This document shows, in pieces, positions 34,815 to 44,706 of a DNA stretch of 50,050 bases (its first letter is position 1; the number at the start of each line of letters is the position of its first letter). The DNA is taken from NCBI GenBank assembly GCA_022709695.1, contig JAKLII010000013.1:1-50050 (forward strand). Reading direction: 5' to 3'. The translations under genes were made by a program, and so were the position numbers. This DNA is from Bacteroidota bacterium (GTDB taxonomy: Bacteria; Bacteroidota; Bacteroidia; Bacteroidales; SKPS01). The notes under the pieces are model-generated. The model saw only the letters and a list, made by a program, of their open reading frames with translations, did no database searches and was not told the origin of the DNA.

Positions 34815-35525
34815 TTAATTCTTGATGCATCTCACGGAGAGCCCTGAACCCTGGTTGAAAATGTCGCGGTACATCGCCGGGAATGCCGTTGACATCCCAC
34901 GGATCCATGCCATATCGGTACCTTCAGGACTTGCAGTCCACCAGTACCCGTCATCGCCCAGGAAGATGCATGTCTCGTCGTATGAACGGAATCCGCCCGG
35001 CAGTGCAGTAAATCCGGTGGTGTTGGTTCCGTTGCCCGATCCCCAGCCTGATGTGCTCTTGAGCTGAGACCCCTGATCGGTTCCCCGCCAGGTCTTGTTA
35101 TTTGCATCAGCATCGGTCATACCCAGGAATTTTTCGAGCGTTTTCCAGTCATCATCGGTAGGCACCCGCCACCCTGAGGGGCAAAGCTTTCCGGAAGTGA
35201 CTGCCACATAGTTGTAAAGAGCGCCATAAGTTTTCTTATAGGTCTCGTTGTTGTCGTACCACCCATGTCCGGCGGTTAAGGTCTCGCCTCAGGAACCGGT
35301 AAGGGGCGGTGGGAAGCCCGGGATCGTTGTCCCATCCGTAAACTTGGTTGTGCGCAGGTTTTCAGCCATCCAGGTCTGTGTGCCGATTTTTACAGTCTTG
35401 TAACTGTTTCCATCCACATCACTGACAGGGTCACTCTCATCCACGCCGTCCTTTTTACAGGAACTGAGCATGAGCAGCAAACTGCCTGCAGCCACCATAA
35501 ATAACATCAGATAGTTTCTCTTCAT
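34815..35525 (-). pseudogene. Fibrobacter-succinogenes-paralogue-domain lipoprotein, interrupted by in-frame TGA
   Basis: The product begins [27 protein letters not shown] (ATG at 35523-35525, lipobox LSSC), split here only for clarity. It continues with the family signature [24 protein letters not shown] at 35289-35291 (codon 79) breaks the frame after PPPLTGS. The frame is open beyond it and clearly homologous: WYDNETYKKTYGALYNYVAV, CPSGWRVPTDDDW, FRSYDETC, SGLSVRCIKN. The TGA falls where the family usually has a Trp, so TGG to TGA is the simplest reading. Full length would be 236 codons. Selenocysteine is the alternative, given the nearby tRNA-Sec, but I see no good SECIS-like hairpin. Confidence 0.8.
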
Positions 35526-35735
35526 ATAGCTTGGTTTGGGTTCTTGCAAAACCGATTTAGCCAATTAGACGTGCAATATACAAATAAGTTTAATACCGTG
35601 AGCAATTTCTGCTGTTTTTTTTCTAACAATGAATTCCGGGTCCCTAACAATTAGTTATTCCCGCAGAATCCGGAAACATAAGTGCTTATGATATAATTAA
35701 ATAGCTAACAGATCCTGAATTAGTTAGATAGAAAA

Positions 35736-35827
35736 TCTCTCGCGGAAATCCGCCGAAAGTACGCTGAAATCCGCAGAATCCTCTTTCAGCGCCCTTCAGC
35801 GAAATTTCAGCGCTTTTCTGCGAGAAA
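35736..35827. repeat. Dispersed CGCTGAAATTTCAGCG / TCCGCNGAAA repeat cluster
   Basis: A stretch of short, related inverted and direct words (CGCGGAAATCCGC, CGCTGAAATCCGC, TTCAGCG...CAGCGAAATTTCAGCG) recurs at 40931-41001, 44932-44968 and 46541-46611, always between genes. The rest of 35565-36004 holds two related copies of CATAAGTGCNTAT (near 35676 and 35849) and no gene that I can support. Confidence 0.6.
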
Positions 35828-36004
35828 GTTTTTTTCAGAATCCAGGAACATAAGTGCATATACTAAAACAAGATAGCTGAAGATCGAGAATTTTTCAGAC
35901 CGAATTGACGCAGCAAATGATCAGATTAAGTGCAGCGATATATATCTGCGGGAATCTGAAAGAAGATTGTTTCCGGAGTGACCTCTTTATAAAAATCTTT
36001 CGTG

Positions 36005-36012
36005 TATCTTTG
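36005..36012 (+). promoter_or_regulatory. -7 box (TATCTTTG) for tRNA-Sec and the selenium operon
   Basis: An exact TAnnTTTG match 31 bases before the tRNA-Sec 5' end. No other box or terminator lies between the tRNA and selA, so it may drive both. Confidence 0.55.
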
Positions 36013-36043
36013 TCTTCGGTGGTGTAAACGCCACAAACCTTCA

Positions 36044-36138
36044 AGAGAGAACGGAACTGGTGTTTCATCCGGTCTTCAAAACCGGAAGCAGACGGATAAA
36101 ACCGGCTGTGGCAGGTTCGATTCCTGCTCTCTCTGCCA
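36044..36138 (+). tRNA. selC: tRNA-Sec (anticodon TCA)
   Basis: The acceptor strand AGAGAGA pairs with TCTCTCT, followed by discriminator G and an encoded CCA. The anticodon arm TCCGGT-CTTCAAA-ACCGGA has a 6-bp stem and anticodon TCA (UGA decoding). A long variable arm (CAGACGG/CCGGCTG with one mismatch) and T-arm GCAGG-TTCGATT-CCTGC complete it. A long variable arm with TCA and position immediately upstream of selA identify it. I count 7 clear acceptor pairs rather than the usual 8, with one more possible by wobble in the T-stem. Length about 95 nt. Confidence 0.93.
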
Positions 36139-36173
36139 GTCAACCTGATGGTTTGTATGATAAAACATCGAAT

Positions 36174-37622
36174 ATGAGTGGAGTACCGGAGGCTTACAAA
36201 AGCCTTCCCGCTGTGGACAAGCTGCTGGCATCACCTGCCATCAGAGCTGCTGTACAACGGCATGGCCGTGAACTGATGACCTGGTGCATCAGGCAAACCC
36301 TCTCCGAAATCAGGAAAAAACCACCTACTGAAGGCATTCCATCTTTTGATGAGGTAATACATACTGCTGTGGCTTTTGCAGATTCCTTTGCCGGCGGACA
36401 CCTGAGCAGGGTGCTCAATGCCACCGGTATTGTTCTCCACACCAACCTCGGGCGCTCCCCATTCAGCCGGAAGATGCTGGAGGAAGCCTTCAAAAAGCTG
36501 GAAGGGTACAACAACCTGGAACTGGATCTCTCCACAGGCCGCAGAGGCAGCCGCAATGTGCATCCGCGCAGATTGCTCACCTATATCACCGGCGCCGAAG
36601 AGGTGCTGGTGGTGAACAACGCTGCCGCAGCCGTCATGCTTATCCTGAGAACCTTCGCCAAAAACAGGGAGGTGGTCATCTCAAGAGGCGAACTCATTGA
36701 AATCGGCGGCTCCTTCCGGATCCCGGAGATCATGGCTGCCTCCGACTGCCGCATGGTGGAGGTGGGTACCACCAACAAAACCAGAGTCAGCGACTACGAA
36801 AATGCCATCTGCAAAGAGACCGCACTCCTCTTCAAGGCGCATACCTCCAATTTCATGCTGAAAGGGTTTACCGAAGAGACATCCCTGCAAGACGTTTCAG
36901 CGCTGGCGAAGAAATTCAGGCTGCCGGTCCTGTATGATCTGGGATCGGGGATGATCAGACCCTCAGGAATCCCTTTGCTCACCGGTGAACCTACTGTAAA
37001 AGAGGCACTGGCAGCCGGTGCCGATGTGGTGTGTTTCAGCGGCGACAAGCTGTTCGGCGGCCCGCAGGCCGGTATCATTGCAGGCCGTAAACGGTATATC
37101 GACAAACTGGCCAGAGAGCCCATGTTCCGTGCACTCAGGGTGTGCAAAACCACCCTCGCATTGCTGGAACAGGCATGCCTGCAACATATCAACCCGGAGA
37201 GGCTCCGGCTCGAAAACCCTGTTTTCAGGGCCGTTACCGCCGACAGGGAAATGCTCCGCCAGAAGGCCGTTTCTTTATTTCAAAGACTTCAGGATCATAC
37301 AATTCCCTGCGAAACAGTTGATTCCTCCGGACAGATCGGAGGGGGATCCTTCCCGGATACCTCCATCCCCGGCTTCGGGGTGATGCTTACTTTCGGGAAT
37401 TCGGCCAAAGAACGGATGGCCTATGCTGCTGATATGTTTCATCTGCTGCTATCCCGGCCGCTTCCGGTGCTGGGAATCCTGCGCAAGGGAAACCTGGTAT
37501 TTGACATGCTGACGCTTGGGGATGAAGATCTGGAAAAAGTGGCCGATGCCATCGTGCAATGCCATTCGCTGATGCAGAACTCCGCATCAGAAATCCACCC
37601 AATGGAGCAGAAAAAGGGATAG
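36174..37622 (+). CDS. selA: L-seryl-tRNA(Sec) selenium transferase
   Basis: This PLP enzyme converts Ser-tRNA(Sec) to Sec-tRNA(Sec) using selenophosphate. The 482-residue product has the N-terminal tRNA-binding region ([19 protein letters not shown]), [18 protein letters not shown] near 82, a PLP pocket ([32 protein letters not shown]) and the PLP-binding Lys292 in [15 protein letters not shown] chose ATG 36174, 36 bases after the tRNA-Sec CCA, because the longer frame runs through the tRNA. selB begins one base after its stop. Confidence 0.97.
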   Translation: MSGVPEAYKSLPAVDKLLASPAIRAAVQRHGRELMTWCIRQTLSEIRKKPPTEGIPSFDEVIHTAVAFADSFAGGHLSRVLNATGIVLHTNLGRSPFSRKMLEEAFKKLEGYNNLELDLSTGRRGSRNVHPRRLLTYITGAEEVLVVNNAAAAVMLILRTFAKNREVVISRGELIEIGGSFRIPEIMAASDCRMVEVGTTNKTRVSDYENAICKETALLFKAHTSNFMLKGFTEETSLQDVSALAKKFRLPVLYDLGSGMIRPSGIPLLTGEPTVKEALAAGADVVCFSGDKLFGGPQAGIIAGRKRYIDKLAREPMFRALRVCKTTLALLEQACLQHINPERLRLENPVFRAVTADREMLRQKAVSLFQRLQDHTIPCETVDSSGQIGGGSFPDTSIPGFGVMLTFGNSAKERMAYAADMFHLLLSRPLPVLGILRKGNLVFDMLTLGDEDLEKVADAIVQCHSLMQNSASEIHPMEQKKG

Positions 37623-37623
37623 C

Positions 37624-39585
37624 ATGGAGAAGCACCTGATCATCGGTACCGCAGGGCACATCGACCATGGGAAAACTTCGCTGGTGAAGATGCTCACCGG
37701 CATCGACTGCGACACCCACAAAGAGGAGAAACAGCGGGGCATTACCATTAACCTCGGTTTCGCCTGGGCAGACCTGCCGGGAGGCCATACCGCCGGTATT
37801 ATTGACGTGCCCGGGCACAAGGACTTCATCAGCACCATGATCGGGGGTGCCAGCGGCATCGATATGGTACTGCTGGTAATCGCCGCCGACTGCGGTATCA
37901 TGCCCCAAACCCTGGAACACCTGCAGATTGTCACCTCTCTGGGGATTCAAAAAGGGGTTGTTGCCCTCTCAAGGGCCGACCTTGCCGACGAAGAACTGCT
38001 GCTGATGGCTGAGGCGGAAATCACCGACCTGCTGGAAGATACCCCCCTGAAAGGATCCCCGGTCATCGCGGTTTCTTCGTTGACCGGCACCGGCAAGAAA
38101 GCCCTGCTGGAAGCCCTCGCCCGCGTCGCAGCGGAAATCCCCTCCAGAGATCCCGGCCCCCTGTTCCGGATGTATATCGACAGAATTTTTACCGTGAAAG
38201 GCTTTGGCAGCGTAGTGACCGGTACCGTCATCAATGGCAGGCTCAAGGCAGGGGAAGAACTGTTTATCCTCCCCGGAAATACCGGAAGCATTAAAGTGCG
38301 TTCGCTCGAACGGCACCACAAGCCCGCTGCAGAAGTGGTGGCAGGCGACAGGGCCGCCATCAACCTCACCGGTCTGAAGCGCGAAGACTTCGACCGCGGA
38401 ATGATCCTGTGCAGCAAGCCACTTGACCCGTGCGTGATGATGGATGCCGAAATCAGTCTCTTTCAGCATGCCCCTTCGCTCCCGGTATGGTTTCATGCCA
38501 TGTTCATTGCAGGCACCTTCGAATGCCAGGTCAAAGTACACCTGCTGAACCACGATTCGGTGAAAGGCGGGGAAACGGCCCTGGTGCAGATCCATCTCGG
38601 GAAACCGGCCGTCCTGCTGGCAAAAGACCGGTTTATCCTGCGGAATACCGCAGAAGATGAAACCATCGGAGGGGGTACAGTGCTGGAAACCAATCCGCTG
38701 CACCACCGCAAACGAAGCGAAAACCTGATCCTGGAACTGGACCGGCTGCGCGAGGGGCTGATGGGCACTGCAAGTCTGCGCGAACTGATCCATCAGGAAC
38801 TGAAGAAGGAATTTGCCCCGATGACACCGGAAGAGCTGGCTGCACGCCTGCATGTTACTTCTGATGAGGTGCTTCGTGAGACAGCAGAGGACCACCCGGG
38901 GTTTCTGGTGTACCGCGATGGGGAGGTGCTTTTACTGGTAAATACCCATTGCGATGCCCGGCACAGAAGTACCCTTCTGAAAGCGCTTGCCGGGTATCAT
39001 GAGAAGAATCCCCTGTCCGCCGGAGGGATGCAGGTGCAGGAACTTGCGGGGAAAACCGGACTGGCAAAACATCCCCGGGGCAAGTCCTGGCTGTCTATGC
39101 TGCTGCAAAAGATGCAGCAGGAGGGAAAAACCGACACCTTTCAGGACACATGGATCCTTGCCGGACATACGGTACAGATAGATCCCAAAACCACTGCGGA
39201 AATTGAATGGCTTGAAAACGAATTACTTGCATACGGCGACCAGAAACCCTCCCTGGCTGAACTGGAAGAAAAGGCGGCTGAGAAAAAGATCTCCCGCGCC
39301 CAAATAAAATCCTACCTGAACCGCCTCTCCGACGAGGGCAGGATCGCCTACTGCCAGGGGGATTTTCTGCATACCACCATCCTGAACCGGTACCGGGAAC
39401 TGCTGCTGCAAAAGCTGTCCGTAAATCCGCAGGGGATGGATATCAATACCTTTAAGGAATTGATTCCGGGTTCGAAAAAATTCAGGGCCCTGCTGGTGGA
39501 TTTTCTGGAAGCAGAGAAATCGATACGGCTTGAAACCGGCCACGAGACAGAAACACGATTGTACATTCATCAGAAAAAACTATAA
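37624..39585 (+). CDS. selB: Selenocysteine-specific elongation factor SelB
   Basis: SelB is a GTPase that brings Sec-tRNA(Sec) to UGA codons next to a SECIS hairpin. The N-terminus has G1 ([12 protein letters not shown], 8-19), the switch EEKQRGITI (34-42) and G3 (DVPGHKDF, 61-68). The G4 motif reads SRAD (116-119) where TKAD or NKxD is usual, so Lys is replaced by Arg. Elongation-factor beta-barrels follow ([15 protein letters not shown] near 190), and the C-terminal third contains winged-helix SECIS-binding repeats ([15 protein letters not shown] and [23 protein letters not shown] regions). Its 653-residue length is normal. The gene is tightly packed after selA. Confidence 0.96.
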   Translation: MEKHLIIGTAGHIDHGKTSLVKMLTGIDCDTHKEEKQRGITINLGFAWADLPGGHTAGIIDVPGHKDFISTMIGGASGIDMVLLVIAADCGIMPQTLEHLQIVTSLGIQKGVVALSRADLADEELLLMAEAEITDLLEDTPLKGSPVIAVSSLTGTGKKALLEALARVAAEIPSRDPGPLFRMYIDRIFTVKGFGSVVTGTVINGRLKAGEELFILPGNTGSIKVRSLERHHKPAAEVVAGDRAAINLTGLKREDFDRGMILCSKPLDPCVMMDAEISLFQHAPSLPVWFHAMFIAGTFECQVKVHLLNHDSVKGGETALVQIHLGKPAVLLAKDRFILRNTAEDETIGGGTVLETNPLHHRKRSENLILELDRLREGLMGTASLRELIHQELKKEFAPMTPEELAARLHVTSDEVLRETAEDHPGFLVYRDGEVLLLVNTHCDARHRSTLLKALAGYHEKNPLSAGGMQVQELAGKTGLAKHPRGKSWLSMLLQKMQQEGKTDTFQDTWILAGHTVQIDPKTTAEIEWLENELLAYGDQKPSLAELEEKAAEKKISRAQIKSYLNRLSDEGRIAYCQGDFLHTTILNRYRELLLQKLSVNPQGMDINTFKELIPGSKKFRALLVDFLEAEKSIRLETGHETETRLYIHQKKL

Positions 39586-39588
39586 AAA

Positions 39589-39849
39589 ATGAAGACCGTA
39601 AACGCACAGGGAATGCCCTGCCCGCTCCCGCTGGTGATGACCCGCAAAGCACTTGAGACCCTGGAAAAGGGAGAATCCCTGGAAATACTCATCGACAGCG
39701 AAAATGCCAGGAACAACGTTACCCGTTTCCTGCAGGATCATCAGATGACCGTGCAAACCTCGCAGGATGGGAAAATGTACCGGCTGCTGGTGGAGCAGCC
39801 CCTGAAAATGGGAGAGGATGTGAGACCCGAGGACTACTGCACGACATAA
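39589..39849 (+). CDS. TusA/SirA-like sulfurtransferase-fold protein in the selenium operon (YedF-like)
   Basis: The 86-residue product is a single TusA-like domain with the signature AQGMPCPLPLVMTRKAL, where Cys11 is the family's persulfide-carrying residue. The ending is short (EDYCTT) with no second domain. YedF-type proteins near selenium genes usually carry an N-terminal TusA-like domain plus a DUF3343-like part; here only the first is present. It lies four bases after selB and 21 before selD, so a role in handling selenium or sulfur for selenophosphate synthesis is inferred, not shown. Confidence 0.85.
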   Translation: MKTVNAQGMPCPLPLVMTRKALETLEKGESLEILIDSENARNNVTRFLQDHQMTVQTSQDGKMYRLLVEQPLKMGEDVRPEDYCTT

Positions 39850-39870
39850 CACATTGTTATTAAATATCTT

Positions 39871-40908
39871 ATGGAAACATTTGATTTGTCAGAATACGCA
39901 GCCGGAGGGGGATGCTCCGCCAAACTGCCGGCTGCCGAGCTCCAGCGGGTAATGGCGGACCTGCCCTGTACACCCCATCCCGATCTGCTGGTGGGTACCG
40001 AAACCCACGACGACGCAGGGGTACTCCGCATCCGTGACGATCTGGCCCTGATACAGACCACGGACTTCTTTCCGCCGGTGTGTGCCGATCCGTTCACCTT
40101 TGGCCAGATCGCCGCGACCAATGCCCTAAGTGATGTCTATGCCATGGGCGGGGAAGCCCTTTCGGCGCTGAACATCGTGGCATGGCCCGCAGGAAAACCG
40201 CTTACCGCATTGCGCGAGATCCTCCGTGGCGGCATTGAGAAGGTGAAGGAAGCCGGGGTGGTGATGATGGGCGGCCATACCATCCAGGATAAAATCCCCA
40301 AATACGGACTGGCGGTTACAGGCACCATCCATCCGGATCACATCATCACCAATGCAGCAGCACAACCGGGTGATATACTAGTGCTTACAAAGCCCATTGG
40401 TACAGGAACCATCCTGGCCGGACACCGGATCGGGGAAGCAAGTCCGCAGCAATACCAGACGGTGCTGGAGAGCATGATGCAGCTCAACCGGAATGCCGTT
40501 TCGGTAATGCATTATTATGGTGTAAAATGCGCCACCGACATCACCGGATTCGGGCTGGCAGGGCATGCTCTGAAAATGGCCGGGGCTTCCGGGGTAACTG
40601 TGCAGATCTATCCTGAAAAAGTGCCGGTATTTGATGGGGTCATGTACCTCCTGAAACTTGGGTGTATCCCGGGTGCTGCTTTCCGCAATCTCGATTTTGT
40701 GGGTGAACAGATGGAGTGCGCTTCCGGGGTTTCCTACGAAAGCAAAATGCTGACCATGGATGCCCAGACTTCGGGCGGATTGCTGATCTGCTGCCCTCCG
40801 GAACATGCAGGCCAACTGGTGCAGGATATGATCCGTGCCGGGTTCCCGCACACCGCTATCATTGGCGATGTAACGGCATCCGGTAGCTTAGGACTGATGA
40901 TCTGCTGA
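39871..40908 (+). CDS. selD: Selenophosphate synthase (selenide, water dikinase)
   Basis: SelD makes selenophosphate from selenide and ATP. The N-terminus SEYAAGGGCSAKLP places catalytic Cys15 and the essential Lys18 in the family loop; the second, non-essential Cys of E. coli (Cys19) is Ala. So this is the Cys form, not a selenoprotein. Downstream are DDAGVLRI, QTTDFFPPVCADPFTFGQIAA shown in part, GGHTIQDKIPKYGL and CATDITGFGLAGHALKMA. The length of 345 is typical. It ends the Sec operon, and no mnmH (2-selenouridine synthase) is in the window. Confidence 0.96.
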   Translation: METFDLSEYAAGGGCSAKLPAAELQRVMADLPCTPHPDLLVGTETHDDAGVLRIRDDLALIQTTDFFPPVCADPFTFGQIAATNALSDVYAMGGEALSALNIVAWPAGKPLTALREILRGGIEKVKEAGVVMMGGHTIQDKIPKYGLAVTGTIHPDHIITNAAAQPGDILVLTKPIGTGTILAGHRIGEASPQQYQTVLESMMQLNRNAVSVMHYYGVKCATDITGFGLAGHALKMAGASGVTVQIYPEKVPVFDGVMYLLKLGCIPGAAFRNLDFVGEQMECASGVSYESKMLTMDAQTSGGLLICCPPEHAGQLVQDMIRAGFPHTAIIGDVTASGSLGLMIC

Positions 40909-40930
40909 AAGCTGATACCCTGAAATAATC

Positions 40931-41001
40931 TCAGCGGATTTCTGGTTGAAATTTTTCTCTCGCTGAAATTCGCTGAAACATCGCAGAATAACGCAGAAAA
41001 A
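40931..41001. repeat. Dispersed CGCTGAAA / CGCAGAA repeat copy
   Basis: It contains CAGCGGATTTC, TCGCTGAAATTCGCTGAAA and CGCAGAATAACGCAGAAA, the same word set as 35736-35827. It lies between selD and the ATPase gene. Confidence 0.6.
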
Positions 41002-41099
41002 CATCTCTGGGGATTTCTACCTGATGCCAAAAGAGCCGTTTAGTGGATCATAATCATGTATTTTTATAATATTTTTATGATTATAATCTTCAAATATGC

Positions 41100-41107
41100 T
41101 ATATTTG
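41100..41107 (+). promoter_or_regulatory. -7 box (TATATTTG) for the DUF4143-type ATPase
   Basis: An exact TAnnTTTG match 18 bases before the ATG at 41126. It lies inside the longer frame that starts at 41096, which argues for the later start codon. Confidence 0.5.
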
Positions 41108-41125
41108 CAAAAAATACTGTCGGTA

Positions 41126-42271
41126 ATGATACAACGTACCCTCTTCAACCAGATCCGGAATCAAATCTTCAAGGGGAAAACCATTATGATCTCAGGCCCC
41201 AGACAATCGGGCAAAACCACGCTGCTGGAGATGCTTGCTGAAACATTGCCGGAACCCTGTCTGATGCTGAATTGCGATGAACCTGACATTCGAAAGGAAT
41301 TGACAGATGCAACCTCAACCCGGCTCAATAGCAGGTTTGCCAAATCACGGATCGTTATGATTGATGAGGCGCAAAGGGTGAAAAACATCGGATTGACGCT
41401 CAAGCTGATTCACGACAAAATCCCTGCAGTTCAACTTATTGTCACAGGTTCATCATCGCTTGAACTTACCGGAGCGACGGGAGAACCTCTGACTGGGCGA
41501 AAGATCGAATTCAGGCTGTTGCCTCTTTCTACTGAAGAGTTGATAAACCATACAGATGGCATTACAGAAGAGAGGCTACTTAACACCAGGCTGGTGTTTG
41601 GAATGTATCCTGACGCTGTAACACAGACCGCAGATGCCAGGAGAACCCTGAAGAATCTTACAGAAAGCTATTTGTACAAAGATGTTTTTTCTTTTCAGGA
41701 CATACGAAAACCAGAAATGATTGAAACCCTGCTGGAAGCCATTGCACTTCAGACCGGTAACGAAGTTTCCTATACTGAGCTGGCATCTCTGGTGGGGATT
41801 GATCAGATAACGATACGTCGGTACATTGATCTGCTTGAAAAATCGTTTGTAGTATTCCGGCTTCGTGCCCTTGCCAGGAATGTAAGAACCGAGATTAGAA
41901 AAACCCGGAAAATATATTTCTATGACACCGGGATTCGCAATGCAATTCTTAACAACTTCAGCGATCCGTCCCTCAGATCGGATAAAGGTGCTTTATGGGA
42001 AAATTTTCTGGTAAGTGAAAGGATGAAGTTCCTGAATAACCATCAATTGGACAGGAAACAGTATTTCTGGCGTACTGCCCAGCAACAGGAAATTGATTAC
42101 ATCGAAGAACAGGATGGAAAGCTGTTTGCCTGGGAATTCAAATGGCAGGAAGGTGCCAGATATAAAATCCCTATGACTTTTACAAAGGGTTATCCGGAAG
42201 CATTAAGTGGCCGGATCGACCGGTTGAATTACATGGAATTTCTTACCTTGAGCAATATTGAGGATGTTTAG
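41126..42271 (+). CDS. AAA ATPase with DUF4143 C-terminal domain
   Basis: The 381-residue product belongs to the widespread archaeal/bacterial AAA_14-DUF4143 family of ATPases, function unknown. Visible are Walker A (GPRQSGKTT, about 24-32), Walker B (RIVMIDEAQR), a sensor-like ITGSSS-type motif (VTGSSSLEL), FGMYPD, and the C-terminal HTH-plus-nuclease-like half with VGIDQITIRRYIDLLEKSFVVFRL, YFYDTGIRNAIL, GALWENFL and IDYIEE...FAWEFKW. I chose the ATG at 41126 because the -7 box overlaps the upstream start. Its stop TAG lies within a TTTAGG-like repeat. Confidence 0.9.
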   Translation: MIQRTLFNQIRNQIFKGKTIMISGPRQSGKTTLLEMLAETLPEPCLMLNCDEPDIRKELTDATSTRLNSRFAKSRIVMIDEAQRVKNIGLTLKLIHDKIPAVQLIVTGSSSLELTGATGEPLTGRKIEFRLLPLSTEELINHTDGITEERLLNTRLVFGMYPDAVTQTADARRTLKNLTESYLYKDVFSFQDIRKPEMIETLLEAIALQTGNEVSYTELASLVGIDQITIRRYIDLLEKSFVVFRLRALARNVRTEIRKTRKIYFYDTGIRNAILNNFSDPSLRSDKGALWENFLVSERMKFLNNHQLDRKQYFWRTAQQQEIDYIEEQDGKLFAWEFKWQEGARYKIPMTFTKGYPEALSGRIDRLNYMEFLTLSNIEDV

Positions 42272-42297
42272 GTGTTTAGGAGGTTGAGGATGTTTGT
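42258..42297 (+). repeat. GAGGATGTTTAGG-type short repeat overlapping the ATPase stop
   Basis: GAGGATGTTT occurs twice (42260 and 42286 regions) with GGTGTTTAGGAGGTT between. The first copy contains the ATPase stop codon TAG at 42269-42271. Confidence 0.55.
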
Positions 42298-42340
42298 TTT
42301 AATATGAAACATGAAACCTGGAACCTGGGACATTTCAGCA

Positions 42341-44014
42341 TCACTTCAGGTTCAGAAACCTCCTGAAATCGGCATCCAGCGTTTTGAAGTCGTAGATGAT
42401 TACATCGGCTTCGGTGTTGCTTTTATAATGCACCAGAGGATTCAGGTGCCGCTCCTCCGGAGTGAAGTACTTTTTGTACACCTGCGCTTCGTCGATCCAC
42501 ACAAACTCCGGAGGTATTTTATACCCGGCAATAAGCTGCTCCACAAAAGCAGTGTCTGATCCGATGAAGAGGTAATGGATGTTCTGTGCCCGGAATGCTT
42601 TCTCATTCCGTTGCCATGAACCAAAAAGGTATTCCAGGCAATGGACGCAGGTTTTATCAAAACCCACCATAATCACCTTGCTTCCTTCAGGTATTTCCAT
42701 CGCATTGAAGTAAAATAAGAGACGGTCGTTATAGGCAATTTTCCTATCAGCCGATGATGTTTGAGTATCATTATTTTTTACCAGATAATGTTGTTTAATA
42801 TATTCAATTGAGCGACATGTAGGAATCCCAGGACTGACATGGTAATATACACCAGTATGGTTGGTCGGGGAAATAGATAGAAATCCGTCTTCATCAAAGT
42901 AAAAAGGAGAATAATTTGTATCATTTAATTGACACAACTTCTCAGAACCAAACAATTGGCAACCAATCAGATTAAAATGGTTGTCAAACAGCTGAATAAT
43001 TTGGAACCATTTAAACAGATCAGATTCTGCAGAATTAATATGTCTTAAATACATATCCTCTTGGGGGCTATATTTAAAGCCCTGAAATGAATAGAACTCA
43101 GGAACACCAGGATCATCTAGTTCATTATTTCGAAATGGGAAACGTTCAGATGAATATACTTCTGTTGATCTATCGGTTTTTAAATTGTACAAATAGATCG
43201 AACCATAATTGTAAAAATGGTATTCCAGTAATGAGTCGTGTACGAGGAATATCATTAAGTTTTTTCCATCGGCATTTTCAGATTTAAATCTCTTTCCAAT
43301 TAGGCTCTCAGGTAGTGTTATGTTTAACATTTTTAAACTTTTATCTTGCAGATTATATTCGCACACCATACTTATTTTTAGTTTTTTATGTCTTTTACTC
43401 TCCAATTTTGGCAAATAAATCTCAAAAGGAATATATAGTTTTGATTGTTGAATTAAATTATTATCGATATATCCGGAACTTATCAGTACTAAAGGGTCCC
43501 TCTGACCTTTAAATATATAGGGAACATTCTCTAATGAATACTCATCCAGCACCTCCCCTTTCGCGTTACACAAAAGAAAATCACAGAACTTATTATCATC
43601 TTTCGAGTTCGCAAAAACCATCTCGCGATCATAAAACAGAAAAATTTAATCGGAGTTGTGAAAATATAGTAGGTCAACCAAATATCCGCTATGGAGTGGC
43701 AAATGAAATCGGGTTACCATTTGGGTTGTATAGTTGCAAATAATAACGGAATCCAGTGAGGAATTAATGAAAACAGAATAGAATTCATTTCCAATTCTTC
43801 GATAATTTGAATGAGCTGCATTAAGTGATTCATTGGAGGGAGGCTCCCATGAAATTGACCTGGAGGTTATTTCAGACTTTATTTCGATGTTCTCAAGAAC
43901 AGGTAATGCCGTTTTATCAAGATGTTTTGGATTAGAACATGAAAAATGGAATAACCCATTTAGCAGAATTAAATACAAACAATAATTATTGTGGAGCATA
44001 ATAGGTAATTTCAT
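42341..44014 (-). pseudogene. Beta-propeller-like lipoprotein with C-terminal thioredoxin-like CxxC domain, interrupted by TAA
   Basis: The frame starts at ATG 44012-44014 with an SPII-like leader (YLILLNGLFHFSC), then short aromatic strands typical of the Bacteroidetes 6-bladed propeller/DUF4221-like lipoproteins (YRRIGNEFYSVFINSSLD, VTRFHLPLHSGYLVDLLYFHNSD). A TAA at 43646-43648 ends it. The same frame continues at once (IFLFYDREMVFANSKDDNKF) and stays open for 434 codons to 42341, so this was one gene of about 557 codons. The far end has a thioredoxin-like segment, SKVIMVGFDKTCVHCLEYL with CVHC, resembling TlpA-type domains. The re-initiated product from the ATG at 43619-43621 would lack a signal peptide. 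Confidence 0.75.
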
Positions 44015-44063
44015 AGCTTTTGGTTAACAGGGGAATCCGAGTTTCGGATTCCCCATTGGTTAA

Positions 44064-44447
44064 TTAATTCTTTTTCATATAATTTCCACAATTAGCGTAT
44101 GATCCTCCCGCAGCAGGGCAATACATTATCCCACATTCAGAACCTGTATCAAAGCATATAACATTCTTCTTAATCACCCAATGACCATTTTCATATACCA
44201 CAATCGTTTCTTCACGACCTTTCTGATTAAGTTCACCATGAATGATTTCTTCAGGATTAACAGGCTCTTGCCATAGGTCTGGATCTATCCAATAGCAATA
44301 GTCATCAACATAGTAAACCTCCCCGGGTATCCATAATTCCGAACTAAGTATCAACTTGTTTTGAGCTATCTCCGGGACTTCTTTTTTGCAGCTCATAACC
44401 GGAAGAAGTAGTATCAATACCAAAGCCAACATCCAATTTCTTTTCAT
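44064..44447 (-). CDS. Small Cys-rich lipoprotein
   Basis: From ATG 44445-44447 the 127-residue product has an SPII leader MKRNWMLALVLILLLPVMSC (lipobox VMSC). The mature part is acidic and then Cys-rich at the end (VICFDTGSECGIMYCPAAGG, YANCGNYMKKN). It is 49 bases upstream of the beta-propeller gene on the same strand. Bacteroidetes often pair a small Cys-rich exported protein (for example NVEALA) with a beta-propeller gene; this pair resembles that arrangement, but I do not see the NVEALA motif. Function unknown. Confidence 0.65.
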   Translation of the reverse strand: MKRNWMLALVLILLLPVMSCKKEVPEIAQNKLILSSELWIPGEVYYVDDYCYWIDPDLWQEPVNPEEIIHGELNQKGREETIVVYENGHWVIKKNVICFDTGSECGIMYCPAAGGSYANCGNYMKKN

Positions 44448-44706
44448 AATCGTATGTTTTTCACAATTAACCATTTACAATTAACCATTTCTTTGAATTG
44501 TACGCTTACAACCCCTCCCCACAACCTACCGGTACCCGGCAGATCTACACGGAAGAGGCTACCTGAAATAAACCTGTTGGTTCCGGTTTCAAAGATCGTT
44601 TTGGCAGTATGGCAGGCAGAGAATCCCGTTGAATGCAGTGGAGAGCAACGATGTGGCAGTATGAAACAACTGGCATTTATCAGGTCAATCCTGCATAACC
44701 ACCTGA

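Noticed and set aside
34815..35525. Calling the interrupted lipoprotein a selenoprotein
   Set aside because: The TGA appears to fall at a Trp position of the family, the downstream stem is weak, and two other genes carry TAG and TAA breaks that cannot be selenocysteine.
36060..36173. N-terminal extension of SelA through the tRNA-Sec gene
   Set aside because: The 38 extra codons are encoded by the tRNA and spacer; SelA family sequence begins after ATG 36174.
37969..38895. 308-codon minus-strand frame inside selB
   Set aside because: It is fully antisense to the SelB GTPase and barrel domains, with no own motif or promoter.
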